DNA of 64,000 bases, from the NCBI RefSeq assembly GCF_023498005.1, contig NZ_CP097289.1, forward strand, positions 4,712,001 to 4,776,000. Reading direction: 5' to 3'. Shown here one piece after another: positions 17,807-26,899 of this stretch. The notes under the pieces were generated by a model. That model did no database searches. It saw only the letters and a list, made by a program, of their open reading frames with translations, and was not told the origin of the DNA. This stretch comes from Streptomyces durmitorensis (GTDB taxonomy: Bacteria; Actinomycetota; Actinomycetes; Streptomycetales; Streptomycetaceae). How positions within the stretch are numbered: position 1 is the stretch's first letter; each line of letters begins with the position of its first letter. The position numbers were made by a program, and so were the translations under genes.

Positions 17807-18481
17807 TCACCGAACCTCACCCCGAGCAAGATCCCGAAACCACCCGACGTGCCGGGTGACCACACCCACCGCCGCGTCCGCGTCCCCGGCCCGCAAAGCC
17901 CCAAGAATCTCCTCGTGCTCGGCGAGCGTCTTGGCGATCCGGTCGGGATGCGAGTGCATCACCGCGACCCCCATCCGCAACTGCCGGTCCCGAAGCTGGT
18001 CGTACAGCCGGGCCAGGATCTCGTTCCCCCCGCTGCGCACGATCTCCGCGTGGAAACAGCGGTCGGTGACGGCCGCTTCCGCGAGGTCCCCCGCGGCGGC
18101 CTGCTCCCGCTGCCGGGCCAGCAGCTCTTCGAGGCGGGCGATCAGCCCCGGCGGCGCGGGCACCGCCTTGCGCACCGAGTGCGTCTCCACCAGGAGCCGC
18201 GTCTCGACGACGTCGGCGATCTCCTGCACGGACACCGGCAGGACCAGCGCCCCCTTCTTCGGATAGAGGCGCAGGAGCCCCTCCACCTCCAGCTTCAGGA
18301 GGGCCTCGCGCACCGGAGTGCGGGACACCCCGACGGCCTCGGCGAGCTCGCCCTCGGTGAGCAGCGTGCCGCCCTCGTACCGGCGGTCGAGCACGCCCTG
18401 CTTGACGTGCGCGTACACGCGCTCCGCGGCGGGTGGTTGCTTCAGGGCCCCAGCGGGGGGCGAGGCGGGTGCGACAGGCAT
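17807..18481 (-). CDS. GntR family transcriptional regulator, FCD subfamily
   Basis: 224 aa from the ATG at 18481. The N-terminal GntR winged helix is at ~20-85 (VYAHVKQGVLDRRYEGG, SRTPVREALLKLEVEG, PKKGALVLP). The helical FCD ligand domain is at ~95-215, with the metal-site histidines in DRCFHAEIVRSGG and EHEEILGALRAGD. FCD regulators respond to organic acids. It precedes the MFS transporter on the same strand, so that transporter is the most likely target. The next gene upstream is divergent. Confidence 0.9.
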   Translation of the reverse strand: MPVAPASPPAGALKQPPAAERVYAHVKQGVLDRRYEGGTLLTEGELAEAVGVSRTPVREALLKLEVEGLLRLYPKKGALVLPVSVQEIADVVETRLLVETHSVRKAVPAPPGLIARLEELLARQREQAAAGDLAEAAVTDRCFHAEIVRSGGNEILARLYDQLRDRQLRMGVAVMHSHPDRIAKTLAEHEEILGALRAGDADAAVGVVTRHVGWFRDLARGEVR

Positions 18482-18638
18482 GCGCACAGCATAGATACAA
18501 CACGTACCCATGAGGACGTCCAGTCCACGATTCGGACTTCACCCCCCTGGGAGCACATCCATCCGCCCCTCTCGTGCGTCTCACCATCGAGCGGCACCCT
18601 CATGTGGCCGCATTCCAGGGGCATTTGGAGCACAGACC

Positions 18639-19529
18639 TTGAAAACCCGCATTAAGGGCATTCGTCGCGCATCGGCCGTTATCGTCACCGCGGGTGCGGT
18701 ACTCGCGGGCGGAGCCCTCACGACCCCGGCCCATGCGGCCGCGCTTCCCAAGCCGTCGATCGCCGCCAAGGGCGGCTTCGTGATGAACAACGGCACGGGC
18801 AAGACGCTCTTCACCAAGTCCGCGGACACCCGCCGGTCCACCGGCTCCACCACCAAGATCATGACGGCCAAGGTGGTGCTCTCGCAGCCGAACCTGAACC
18901 TCAACTCCAAGGTCAAGATCGAAAAGGCCTACAGCGACTACATCGTCAGGAACACCGCCTCGTCCGCCCGCCTGATCGTCGGCGACAAGGTCACCGTCCG
19001 CCAGCTCCTGTACGGCCTGATGCTGCCGTCCGGCTGCGACGCGGCGTACGCGCTCGCGGACAAGTTCGGCAAGGGCAACACCCGCTCGGCGCGCGTGAAG
19101 TCGTTCATCGGCAAGATGAACACGCAGGCCAGGAGCCTCGGCCTGACGAACACCCACTTCGACTCGTTCGACGGCATCGGCGGCGCGGGCAACTACTCCA
19201 CGCCCCGCGACCTGACGAAGCTCGCCAGCAGCGCGATGAAGAGCTCCACGTTCCGCACGGTCGTGAAGACGAAGTCGACGAAGCAGAAGGTCACCACGAA
19301 GAGCGGTGGCTACCGCTACATGTCGTGGTCGAACACGAACAACCTGCTCAGCAGCTACAGCGGCGCGATCGGCGTGAAGACCGGCTCCGGCCCGCAGGCC
19401 AAGTACTGCCTGGTCTTCGCCGCGACCCGCAACGGCAAGACGGTCATCGGCACGGTCCTCACCTCGACCTCCGCGACCAACCGCACGAAGGACGCGAAGA
19501 AGCTGATGGACTACGGCTTCAAGAAGTAG
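18639..19529 (+). CDS. D-alanyl-D-alanine carboxypeptidase (S11 family), secreted
   Basis: 296 aa from a TTG start at 18639; GGAG 8 bases upstream decides this start over longer readings. A Sec signal peptide covers residues 1-33 (KTRIKGIRR, hydrophobic core, cleavage near AHA-A). Penicillin-binding motifs are present: SxxK is Ser70-Thr-Thr-Lys73, the second is SGC in LLPSGCDAAYALA (in place of the usual SxN), and KTG lies in GVKTGSG. It should trim peptidoglycan stem peptides outside the membrane. The C-terminal DacA-type anchor helix is missing, so the protein is probably soluble or wall-associated. Confidence 0.92.
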   Translation: MKTRIKGIRRASAVIVTAGAVLAGGALTTPAHAAALPKPSIAAKGGFVMNNGTGKTLFTKSADTRRSTGSTTKIMTAKVVLSQPNLNLNSKVKIEKAYSDYIVRNTASSARLIVGDKVTVRQLLYGLMLPSGCDAAYALADKFGKGNTRSARVKSFIGKMNTQARSLGLTNTHFDSFDGIGGAGNYSTPRDLTKLASSAMKSSTFRTVVKTKSTKQKVTTKSGGYRYMSWSNTNNLLSSYSGAIGVKTGSGPQAKYCLVFAATRNGKTVIGTVLTSTSATNRTKDAKKLMDYGFKK

Positions 19530-19558
19530 GCCCGACGCGGTAGCCCCCGAGGGGGAAA

Positions 19559-19599
19559 CGAAGAGGGCCCGCCGCAGCACGCGGCGGGCCCCCTCTTCG
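19559..19599. terminator. Bidirectional terminator
   Basis: A 17-bp stem CGAAGAGGGCCCGCCGC with its inverse (two extra C bases bulge) and a 5-nt loop lies between the convergent carboxypeptidase and E2 genes. Confidence 0.75.
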
Positions 19600-19605
19600 T
19601 ACGGG

Positions 19606-21147
19606 CTACGCCCAGGTGATGAGCCGCTTGGGCTGCTCCAGGATCGCCGCCACGTCGGCGAGCACCTTGGAGCCGAGCTCGCCGTCGACCAGGCGGTGGT
19701 CGAAGGAGAGCGCGAGCGTCGTCACCTGACGCGGCTTGACCTTGCCCTTGTGGACCCAGGGCTGGAGCTTGATCGCGCCGACCGCGAGGATCGCGGACTC
19801 GCCGGGGTTCAGAATCGGCGTACCGGTGTCGACGCCGAAGACGCCGACGTTCGAGATGGTGACCGTGCCGCCCTGCATCGCGGCCGGGGTCGTCTTGCCG
19901 TCCTTGGCCGTGGACACCAACTCACCGAGCGAAGCAGCCAGTTCCGGCAGCGTCTTGGCGTGCGCGTCCTTGATGTTCGGGACGACCAGGCCGCGCGGGG
20001 TCGCCGCGGCGATGCCCAGATTCACGTAGTGCTTCTGGACGATCTCCTGGTTCGCCTCGTCCCAGGCCGCGTTGACGTCCGGGTTGCGCCGGATCGCCAC
20101 GAGCAGCGCCTTGGAGATGAGCAGGAGCGGATTGACCCGCAGGCCCGCGAAGGCCTTGTCCACCTTGAGCTCGTCGACCAGCTTCATCGTCCGCGTCACG
20201 TCCACCGTCACGAACTCCGTGACGTGCGGCGCCGTGAAGGCCGAGCCGACCATCGCCTGGGCGATGGCCTTGCGGACGCCCTTGACGGGGATCCGCGTCT
20301 CGCGGGCGTCGCCGCCCACCACCGGGGCGGCAGCGGCGGGCACGTCGGCGGCCACCGGCTGCGGTGCGGACACGGTGGCGGAGGCGGGGGCGGGGGCGGT
20401 GGCGGTGGCGGCAGCGGGCGTCGCGGCGGAGGCCACCGCCGCGTGCACGTCCTCGCGCGTGATGATCCCGTCGGGCCCGGACGGGACGATGGCCGTGAGG
20501 TCAACTCCCAGGTCCTTGGCGAGCTTGCGCACCGGCGGCTTGGCCAGCGGACGCTCACCGGCGGGGGCTGCCGGGGCGGTAGCTCCCGGGGCCGGGGCAG
20601 CCGGGGCGGGAGCGGCAGCCGTACCGGAGCCGTTCAGTTCGACCTGGACCGCCGCCGCGTAGTACGTTCCCGCGGCCTCGGCCTGCTCCGAAGCGGCCTT
20701 GCGCGCCCGGCGCTTCGTCGAGGACTCGGCGACCCCATAGCCCACGAGCACGGGCTGCCGGCCCGTGGGAGCGGCTTCCTCCTCGGCAGCCGCAGGGGCG
20801 GCCTCCTGCACCGGGGCGGCGGCCTCAGCCGGGGCGGCGGTCTCAGCCGGGGCGGCGGTCTCGGCGGCTGCGGCGGGCGCACTGCCGCCGGACACGTCCA
20901 CCGCGATGATCACCTGGCCGACATCGACCGTGGTGCCCTCGGGGAAGCGCAGTTCATGCACGACACCGTTGAACGGGATGGGCAGCTCGACGGCGGCCTT
21001 GGCCGTCTCGACCTCGCACACCACCTGCCCGTCGGTGACCGTGTCGCCCGGCGCCACGAACCACTTGAGGATCTCCGCCTCGGTGAGCCCCTCGCCCACG
21101 TCGGGCATCTTGAACTCGGCCAGCGCAGCGTCTGTCATCGTCGTCAC
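19606..21147 (-). CDS. Dihydrolipoyl acyltransferase (E2), branched-chain 2-oxoacid dehydrogenase, operon 1
   Basis: 513 aa. One lipoyl domain covers ~10-85 with the lipoyl lysine at Lys50 (EVETAKA). A long Ala/Pro/Glu-rich hinge follows (~88-140), then a peripheral subunit-binding domain (~205-240, VRKLAKDLGVDL). The catalytic acyltransferase domain ends with DHRLVDGELGSK, whose His and Asp are the active site. It forms the core of the 2-oxoacid dehydrogenase complex (BkdC-like), passing acyl groups to CoA; the products prime branched fatty acids and polyketides. It is the last gene of E1alpha-E1beta-E2, 12 bp behind E1beta. No E3 gene is nearby. Confidence 0.92.
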   Translation of the reverse strand: MTTMTDAALAEFKMPDVGEGLTEAEILKWFVAPGDTVTDGQVVCEVETAKAAVELPIPFNGVVHELRFPEGTTVDVGQVIIAVDVSGGSAPAAAAETAAPAETAAPAEAAAPVQEAAPAAAEEEAAPTGRQPVLVGYGVAESSTKRRARKAASEQAEAAGTYYAAAVQVELNGSGTAAAPAPAAPAPGATAPAAPAGERPLAKPPVRKLAKDLGVDLTAIVPSGPDGIITREDVHAAVASAATPAAATATAPAPASATVSAPQPVAADVPAAAAPVVGGDARETRIPVKGVRKAIAQAMVGSAFTAPHVTEFVTVDVTRTMKLVDELKVDKAFAGLRVNPLLLISKALLVAIRRNPDVNAAWDEANQEIVQKHYVNLGIAAATPRGLVVPNIKDAHAKTLPELAASLGELVSTAKDGKTTPAAMQGGTVTISNVGVFGVDTGTPILNPGESAILAVGAIKLQPWVHKGKVKPRQVTTLALSFDHRLVDGELGSKVLADVAAILEQPKRLITWA

Positions 21148-21158
21148 GACCCTCTCCC

Positions 21159-22139
21159 TCAGTACGCCAGCGAGCGGTCGACAGTGTCGAGCACCCGGTC
21201 GAGGCCCGGCAGGTACTCCTCTTCCAACCGCGCCGGCGGATACGGCGCGTGGAAGCCGCCGACCCGAAGGACGGGAGCTTCGAGGTGGTAGAAGCAGCGC
21301 TCGGTGATGCGGGCCGCGATCTCCGCGCCCGTGCCCAGGAAGACCGGGGCCTCGTGGACCACGACCAGCCGCCGCGTCTTCTCGACCGAGGCCTGCACGG
21401 TGTCGAAGTCCATCGGCGACATGGAGCGCATGTCCACGACCTCAAGGGACTTGCCCTCTTCGGCGGCGGCCGCCGCGGCCTCCAGACAGACCTTCACCAT
21501 CGGGCCGTACGCGGCGAGCGTCAGGTCCGTGCCCTCGCGGGCGACCCGGGCCTTGTGCAGCGGCGCCGGGATGGCGTCCGTGTCGACCTCGCTCTTGTCC
21601 CAGTAGCGGCGCTTCGGCTCGAAGAAGATCACCGGGTCGTCGCTCTGGATGGCCTGCTGCATCATCCAGTAGGCATCCGAGGAGTTCGAGGGCGAGACGA
21701 CCTTGAGGCCCGCCACGTGCGCGAACAGCGCCTCGGGCGACTCGCTGTGGTGCTCGACGGCGCCGATGCCACCGCCGTACGGAATCCGGATGACGACCGG
21801 CATCTTGATCTTGCCGAGCGCGCGGGCGTGCATCTTCGCGAGCTGCGTGACGATCTGGTCATACGCCGGGAAGACGAAGCCGTCGAACTGGATCTCCACC
21901 ACCGGGCGATAGCCCCGAAGCGCCAGGCCGATGGCCGTGCCGACGATGCCGGACTCGGCGAGCGGGGTGTCGATGACACGGTCCTCGCCGAAGTCCTTCT
22001 GCAGCCCGTCCGTCACCCGGAAGACGCCGCCGAGCTTGCCGACGTCCTCGCCCATGATGAGGACCTTGGGGTCGGTGTCGAGCGCGGTGCGCAGCGATTC
22101 GTTGATCGCTTTGGCGAGGGGAAGTTTCTGTACGCCCAT
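21159..22139 (-). CDS. 2-oxoacid dehydrogenase E1 beta subunit, operon 1
   Basis: 326 aa from the ATG at 22139; an in-frame GTG at 22145 overlaps the E1alpha stop by 4 bases and is an alternative. It has the transketolase-like pyrimidine-binding domain (MGEDVGKLGGVFRVTDGL, FGEDRVIDTPLAESGIVG) and the C-terminal domain (VVHEAPVFLGTGAEIAARI). With E1alpha it makes the thiamine diphosphate heterotetramer that decarboxylates branched-chain 2-oxoacids (BkdB-like). Close spacing shows co-translation with E1alpha. Confidence 0.93.
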   Translation of the reverse strand: MGVQKLPLAKAINESLRTALDTDPKVLIMGEDVGKLGGVFRVTDGLQKDFGEDRVIDTPLAESGIVGTAIGLALRGYRPVVEIQFDGFVFPAYDQIVTQLAKMHARALGKIKMPVVIRIPYGGGIGAVEHHSESPEALFAHVAGLKVVSPSNSSDAYWMMQQAIQSDDPVIFFEPKRRYWDKSEVDTDAIPAPLHKARVAREGTDLTLAAYGPMVKVCLEAAAAAAEEGKSLEVVDMRSMSPMDFDTVQASVEKTRRLVVVHEAPVFLGTGAEIAARITERCFYHLEAPVLRVGGFHAPYPPARLEEEYLPGLDRVLDTVDRSLAY

Positions 22140-22141
22140 GG

Positions 22142-23320
22142 TCACTTACCGCCTTCGTCCGCGAACGACGCCTGGTACGCGGCGAACTGGGCGCGCTCCT
22201 CGTCGACCAGCGCATGCCCGTCCGCATACGCGTTCTCGAAGATCGCCATCAGATCCGGATCCGGCATCGCCCGCACCACCTCTCGCACTCGCTTTCCCAA
22301 CGCTTCGCTCTCCGCCTCGAGTTCCGCGAAAAATCCCTCATCCGCGTGACCTTCGGCCTCGAGGTAGGTCCGCAGGCGCAGGATCGGGTCCTTGGCCTCC
22401 CAGGCCTCGCGCTCCTCGTCCCTGCGGTACTTGGTCGGGTCGTCGGACGTGGTGTGCGCGCCCATGCGGTAGGTGAACGCCTCGATGAGCGCCGGGCCCT
22501 CGCCCGTACGCGCCCGCTCAAGGGCCCACTTGGTGACGGCGAGCACCGCGAGCACGTCGTTGCCGTCGACCCGCACGCCCGGGAAGCCGAAGCCCTGCGC
22601 GCGCTGGTAGAGCGGCACCCGGGTCTGCTTCTCGGTGGGCTCGGAGATCGCCCACTGGTTGTTCTGGCAGAAGAACACGACCGGGGCGTTGTAGACCGCG
22701 GAGAAGGTGAACGCCTCGGCGACGTCGCCCTGGCTGGACGCGCCGTCACCGAAGTACGCGATCACGGCCGAGTCCGCGCCGTCCTTGGCCACGCCCATCG
22801 CGTAACCGGTGGCGTGCAGGGTCTGCGAGCCGATGACGATCGTGTACAGGTGGAAGTTGTTGGTGTTCGGGTCCCAGCCGCCGTGGTTCACGCCGCGGAA
22901 CATCCCGAGCAGATTGGTCGGGTCGACCCCGCGGCACCAGGCGACGCCGTGCTCGCGGTAGGTCGGGAAGACGTAGTCGTCCTCGCGCGTGGCACGGCCC
23001 GAGCCGATCTGGGCGGCCTCCTGGCCGAGCAGCGACGCCCACAGGCCCAGCTCGCCCTGGCGCTGCAGGGAGGTGGCCTCGGCGTCGAAGCGGCGGGTGA
23101 GGACCATGTCGCGGTAGAGGGCACGCATGTCGTCGGCGGTGATGTCCGCGACGTACGAGTCGTACTCGGCGTTCTTGACCCGCTTGCCCTCGGGGGTCAG
23201 CAGCTGGACAAGCTGGGGTTCCGTGCTTTTCTTCGGCGCGGCCTTCTTGGCGCTTGCGCGCTTCCCGCCGCTGGTCGTGCTGCGGCGCGGTGTGCGCGCG
23301 GCGGTGCTCTCCACGGTCAC
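22142..23320 (-). CDS. 2-oxoacid dehydrogenase E1 alpha subunit, operon 1
   Basis: 392 aa from a GTG at 23320, chosen because GGAGGA stands 6 bases upstream. The first ~40 residues are a Lys/Ala-rich extension (KRASAKKAAPKK) not needed for the fold. The thiamine diphosphate motif runs from GDGASSQGD to NNQWAIS (~205-240). The phosphorylation-loop region YRMGAHTTSDDPTKYR is near 290. It decarboxylates 2-oxo acids from Val, Leu and Ile (BkdA-like); pyruvate cannot be excluded from sequence alone. It is the first gene of the operon and is divergent from a response regulator across a 381-bp region with paired palindromes. Confidence 0.92.
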   Translation of the reverse strand: MTVESTAARTPRRSTTSGGKRASAKKAAPKKSTEPQLVQLLTPEGKRVKNAEYDSYVADITADDMRALYRDMVLTRRFDAEATSLQRQGELGLWASLLGQEAAQIGSGRATREDDYVFPTYREHGVAWCRGVDPTNLLGMFRGVNHGGWDPNTNNFHLYTIVIGSQTLHATGYAMGVAKDGADSAVIAYFGDGASSQGDVAEAFTFSAVYNAPVVFFCQNNQWAISEPTEKQTRVPLYQRAQGFGFPGVRVDGNDVLAVLAVTKWALERARTGEGPALIEAFTYRMGAHTTSDDPTKYRRDEEREAWEAKDPILRLRTYLEAEGHADEGFFAELEAESEALGKRVREVVRAMPDPDLMAIFENAYADGHALVDEERAQFAAYQASFADEGGK

Positions 23321-23701
23321 GTGTGCTCCTCCGTCGGTCCGGCCCCCGGGATTACCGGGTAAGCCAGTGCGGCTCGCCTGATCCGTGCCCGCGCACGGGG
23401 TGGGTGCGACTCGGCCGGGAACAGGCGTGACAGGTGCCCCGGCGAGCGCCCTGCACAATGCACGTTACCCAGTGCTTCCCAATTCTGTGAAACCCCATCT
23501 GACCTGCGAATTTGCTTGGATTTCCAAGTATCTGACTGCTTGGATTTCCGAGTAAATGCAGAAAGTCGGGAACAGTTCCTGGTCACAGCACTGATCACAG
23601 CCTGGCAGGGGGCCGGAACACCGGCACGTTATCCCGGCCACCCCGCGCACGGGAAGAGTTCAGCTCAGGCACTGCGAGAGATCGTGTGTGAGACTGGCTC
23701 C
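23321..23701. other. Divergent regulatory region, bkd operon 1 / response regulator
   Basis: 381 bp without a gene. It is noticeably more AT-rich than the neighbourhood around 23470-23600 and holds two CTTGGA-type palindromes (23515-23552). Both promoters should lie here; I cannot fix either -10 box with confidence. Confidence 0.6.
23515..23552. promoter_or_regulatory. Two direct-repeated palindromes (CTTGGATTTCCAAG)
   Basis: CTTGGATTTCCAAG (23515-23528) is a perfect 6-2-6 palindrome. CTTGGATTTCCGAG (23539-23552) has one arm mismatch. They are 24 bp apart, about two helical turns, so a dimer could sit on each site on the same face of the DNA. They lie about 200 bp before the E1alpha start. 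An Lrp/AsnC or similar regulator is a reasonable guess. Confidence 0.55.
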
Positions 23702-24364
23702 GTGCGCGAAGACGGAAAAATTACGGTATTTCTCCTCGACGACCATGAAGTGGTCCGCCGTGGAGTCCATGAGCTGCTCTCCGTGGAGTCCGACATCGAG
23801 GTCGTCGGCGAAGCCGGAACGGCCGCGGACGCCCTGGTCAGGATCCCCGCGACGCGACCAGATGTGGCCGTGCTCGACGTGCGTCTTCCGGACGGCAGCG
23901 GCGTCGAGGTCTGCCGCGAGATCCGTTCACAGAACGAGGACATCAAATGCCTGATGCTCACCTCGTTCGCGGACGACGAGGCTCTCTTCGACGCGATCAT
24001 GGCAGGCGCTTCCGGCTATGTCCTGAAGGCCATTCGCGGCAATGAACTCCTCTCCGCCGTACGGGATGTGGCAGCAGGAAAGTCTCTGCTCGACCCCGTC
24101 GCCACGGCCCGGGTCCTGGAGCGCCTGCGCGACGGAAACACCCCCAAGGGCGACGACCGTCTGTCGAACCTCACGGACCAGGAGCGCAAGATCCTCGACC
24201 TGATCGGCGAGGGTCTGACCAACCGGGTGATCGGCGAACGGCTGCACCTCGCCGAAAAGACGATCAAGAATTACGTGTCCAGCCTGCTCTCCAAGCTCGG
24301 CATGGAGCGGCGCTCGCAGGCGGCGGCGTACGTGGCGCGCATGCAGGCGGAACAGAACCACTGA
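23702..24364 (+). CDS. NarL/FixJ-type response regulator (orphan, DevR-like)
   Basis: 220 aa from the GTG at 23702 ([21 protein letters not shown]). The receiver domain is at ~6-125, with the acidic pair DD near 13, the phospho-acceptor Asp in [13 protein letters not shown] (~59) and the conserved Lys in VLKAIRG (~109). The LuxR/GerE helix-turn-helix is at ~155-215 ([44 protein letters not shown]). It resembles DevR/DosR-type regulators. No histidine kinase gene is adjacent, so it is an orphan here. It is divergent from bkd operon 1. Confidence 0.9.
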   Translation: MREDGKITVFLLDDHEVVRRGVHELLSVESDIEVVGEAGTAADALVRIPATRPDVAVLDVRLPDGSGVEVCREIRSQNEDIKCLMLTSFADDEALFDAIMAGASGYVLKAIRGNELLSAVRDVAAGKSLLDPVATARVLERLRDGNTPKGDDRLSNLTDQERKILDLIGEGLTNRVIGERLHLAEKTIKNYVSSLLSKLGMERRSQAAAYVARMQAEQNH

Positions 24365-24478
24365 CACACACTCGTCACCCTGCGTCACGGTTTGTGCTCG
24401 GAAACGGGACTTACGTCCCCGTCCCCTAGGGGCGGGATCCCCTTCCCCGGCCCCCCGCCGGTGCCGGAGGGTGGACGC

Positions 24479-24919
24479 ATGCCTTCCGACGATCTGGAAC
24501 AGGACGAACGGCTCGCCTTCGAACTGCTCGGCCGCACCGACTACGGCCGGGTCGCGACCAGCATGCGCGCGCTGCCCTTCCTCGCCGCCGCCCGCCACGT
24601 CGTCGTGGACGGGCGCATCCTGCTGCGGATGCACAAGGGATACGGCTACCACCAGGCCTGCGTCGGCAGTGTCGTCGCCTACGGGGCGGACAACCTCAGC
24701 GCGGAGACCGCGCGCACGGGCCAGTGGACCGTGCAGTTCGTCGGCCTCTGCGAGGCGATCGAGCCGACCAACGACGAGCTGGAACTCTTCGGCCCCGGCC
24801 CGCACTACGTGGACGGCGAGCTCTACGACCCGGTCTACCTGCGCATAGAGCCGCAGCTAGCCACGGTGCACACCCTGCACGGCGGCCGGCAGCGGCAGCT
24901 TCAGCGCATGACCTCGTAG
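24479..24919 (+). CDS. Pyridoxamine 5'-phosphate oxidase family protein
   Basis: 146 aa from the ATG at 24479, which has GGAGGG 7 bases upstream. It is a single split-barrel domain of the PNPOx-like group: ERLAFELLGRTDYGRVATS opening, the VDGRILLRMHKGY strand and a VAYGADNLS segment. Actinobacterial members of this group bind F420, FMN or heme and act in redox or stress responses. No substrate is clear. A long hairpin terminator follows. Confidence 0.82.
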   Translation: MPSDDLEQDERLAFELLGRTDYGRVATSMRALPFLAAARHVVVDGRILLRMHKGYGYHQACVGSVVAYGADNLSAETARTGQWTVQFVGLCEAIEPTNDELELFGPGPHYVDGELYDPVYLRIEPQLATVHTLHGGRQRQLQRMTS

Positions 24920-24932
24920 AGCCTTCGACAAC

Positions 24933-24982
24933 AGACGCACGCGCGCGTGGAGCCCGGAAGGGCTCCACGCGCGCGTGCGTCT
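24933..24982. terminator. Perfect 23-bp bidirectional terminator hairpin
   Basis: Two perfectly complementary 23-base arms (AGACGCACGCGCGCGTGGAG + CCC) flank a GGAA tetraloop between the PNPOx-like gene and the convergent kinase gene. It is the strongest hairpin seen in the window. Confidence 0.85.
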
Positions 24983-25020
24983 CGTTCACGGGCCCGTACC
25001 ACGGGCCTGTACGCCTCGGC

Positions 25021-26604
25021 TCAGCCTTCGGCGCCGCTGTTGGCCTCGCCCTCCGTGCCGCCGGTCACCGGCGATTCGTCACCGCCACCCGTAGGGGTGG
25101 GGTCGTCGGTCGGCGTCGTCGGGTCGTCCGTCGGCTCGGTGGGCTCGTCCGTCGGCTCCGTCGGGTCGTCCGTCGGCTGGCTCTCGGTCGGCGTCGTGGG
25201 ATTCGTCGGGCCGGTGGTGTTCGGCTGTTCCGGGGTGTAGCTGCCCTGACCGCCGGAGCCGTCGCCCGGCAGCGTCTCCTCGTCCGAGGTGTCCTCTTCC
25301 GGACTCTTGCTCGGCTTCTTCGTCTCCGACTGGCTCGTCGGGGCCTTGGTCGGGCCTTCCTTTTCCTTCTGCTTGCCGTCGCCCGCCGTCAGCGCGTACG
25401 CGACACCCACGGCGATCGCGATGACCGCGAGCACCGCGAAGATCCACATCTTGCCCCGGCCGCCACGGCCGTTCCCGTCGCGGTGACCGCCCTCGAAGCC
25501 GCCGTCGTCGCCGCCCGGGGGACGCAGCATGGCGCCCGGGATCTGCGCGGTGCCGGAGTCGCCCGGGTGCTGCATCGCGGTGGTGCCCGCGACGCCCATC
25601 GCCGGGGTGCTGCCGCCCTCGTGCATGCCCGCCAGGTCGACGGGACCGGTGTTCCAGGTCCCGGTGTGGCTGCCCTGCTCGTGCAGCATCTGGAGCCCGT
25701 ACTGGACCAGACCGCGCATTTCCTCGGCCGTCTGGAACCGGTCGTCCGGGTCCTTGGCGAGCGAACGCATCACCAGGCCGTCCAGCTCCGGCGGCGACCC
25801 GTCGGAGGTCTCGGACGGCGGTACGGGGATGTCCTGGACGTGCTGGTAGACCACGGACAGCGGCGTCTCACCGGTGAACGGGGGCCGCAGCGCGAGGAGT
25901 TCGTAGAGCAGACAGCCGGTCGCGTACAGGTCGGAACGGTGGTCGACGGCCTTGCCGAGCGCCTGCTCCGGGGAGAGGTACTGGGGCGTGCCCATGACCA
26001 TGCCGGTCTGGGTCATCGTCGACTGCGCGCCGTGCAGGGCACGGGCGATACCGAAGTCCATCACCTTCACCGCGCCGGTGTCGGTGATGATCACGTTCGC
26101 GGGCTTGATGTCGCGGTGCACGATGCCGTGCTGGTGCGAGTACGCGAGCGCCTCGAGCACCCCGGAGACGATGATCAGGGCCTGCTCGGGACCCGGCGCC
26201 TCCGCGTTGAGCAGCAGATCGCGGATCGTCCGGCCCTCGACGATCTCCATGACGATGTACGGGACGACGCTCGGCCCGACGACGTCCTCGCCGGAGTCGT
26301 AGACCGCCACCACCGCATGGTGGTTGAGCCCCGCCACCGACTGGGCCTCGCGCGTGAAGCGGGCCTTGGAGACCGGGTCCTCCGCGAGGTCGGAGCGGAG
26401 CAGTTTGACGGCGACCGTACGACCGAGACGTACGTCCTCGGCCGCGAACACCTCCGCCATGCCGCCCCGGCCGAGTCTGTGGGTCAGCCGATACCGGCCG
26501 TCCCCGACAAGTCCGCCGTTACCCCACAACTCCGGCGCGTCTGACATACCGCCGCCACTCGCCTCGGGGTCGGACGGGCCCTGAGCGCGCTGCGTCTGTG
26601 CCAT
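25021..26604 (-). CDS. Membrane serine/threonine protein kinase with Thr/Pro-rich stalk
   Basis: 527 aa from the ATG at 26604 (GAGGA 4-5 bases upstream). The Hanks-type kinase domain is at ~36-300 with the GRGGMAEVF loop, Lys67, HRDIKPAN (catalytic Asp near 165), DFG at 183-185 and the TMTQTGMVMGTPQYLSPEQ activation segment. A single membrane helix is at ~386-405. The outside part has no PASTA domain; it is a low-complexity stalk made of PTDD/PTEP units (~440-510), probably a cell-wall spacer. Likely role: signalling from the envelope. It is divergent from a second kinase gene across 295 bp; the shared region suggests common control. Confidence 0.92.
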   Translation of the reverse strand: MAQTQRAQGPSDPEASGGGMSDAPELWGNGGLVGDGRYRLTHRLGRGGMAEVFAAEDVRLGRTVAVKLLRSDLAEDPVSKARFTREAQSVAGLNHHAVVAVYDSGEDVVGPSVVPYIVMEIVEGRTIRDLLLNAEAPGPEQALIIVSGVLEALAYSHQHGIVHRDIKPANVIITDTGAVKVMDFGIARALHGAQSTMTQTGMVMGTPQYLSPEQALGKAVDHRSDLYATGCLLYELLALRPPFTGETPLSVVYQHVQDIPVPPSETSDGSPPELDGLVMRSLAKDPDDRFQTAEEMRGLVQYGLQMLHEQGSHTGTWNTGPVDLAGMHEGGSTPAMGVAGTTAMQHPGDSGTAQIPGAMLRPPGGDDGGFEGGHRDGNGRGGRGKMWIFAVLAVIAIAVGVAYALTAGDGKQKEKEGPTKAPTSQSETKKPSKSPEEDTSDEETLPGDGSGGQGSYTPEQPNTTGPTNPTTPTESQPTDDPTEPTDEPTEPTDDPTTPTDDPTPTGGGDESPVTGGTEGEANSGAEG

Positions 26605-26899
26605 CAGTCCTCGCCGTCGTTTCTGGTCGTGGTGCTTGGTGGTACTGGGGGAACCCCGCCGGGCCACGCTACAGCCTTCGCGCGGCGCGGCGGTTCGAGG
26701 TGGACCGGACATCAAACCCGCCGGGGACCCTCGCACGCAAACTTGTAACGCTTCCGAGACGCTTCTTGCGCGTACGGTCACGGAACGGGCATCGAGCTTG
26801 ACGTGGCACTGCCCTCGGGCAGACTTGGCCAGGAATAGCGGGAATCGATCACCGACCGCGGAGCCGTCCGGCACACCGCGCCGATGGGGGACGCACGAC
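26605..26899. other. Divergent promoter region between two kinase genes
   Basis: 295 bp hold promoters for both kinases. A TTGACG at 26798-26803 is a possible -35 box for the rightward gene, but no convincing -10 follows at 17-18 bp. Nothing else was recognised. Confidence 0.45.
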
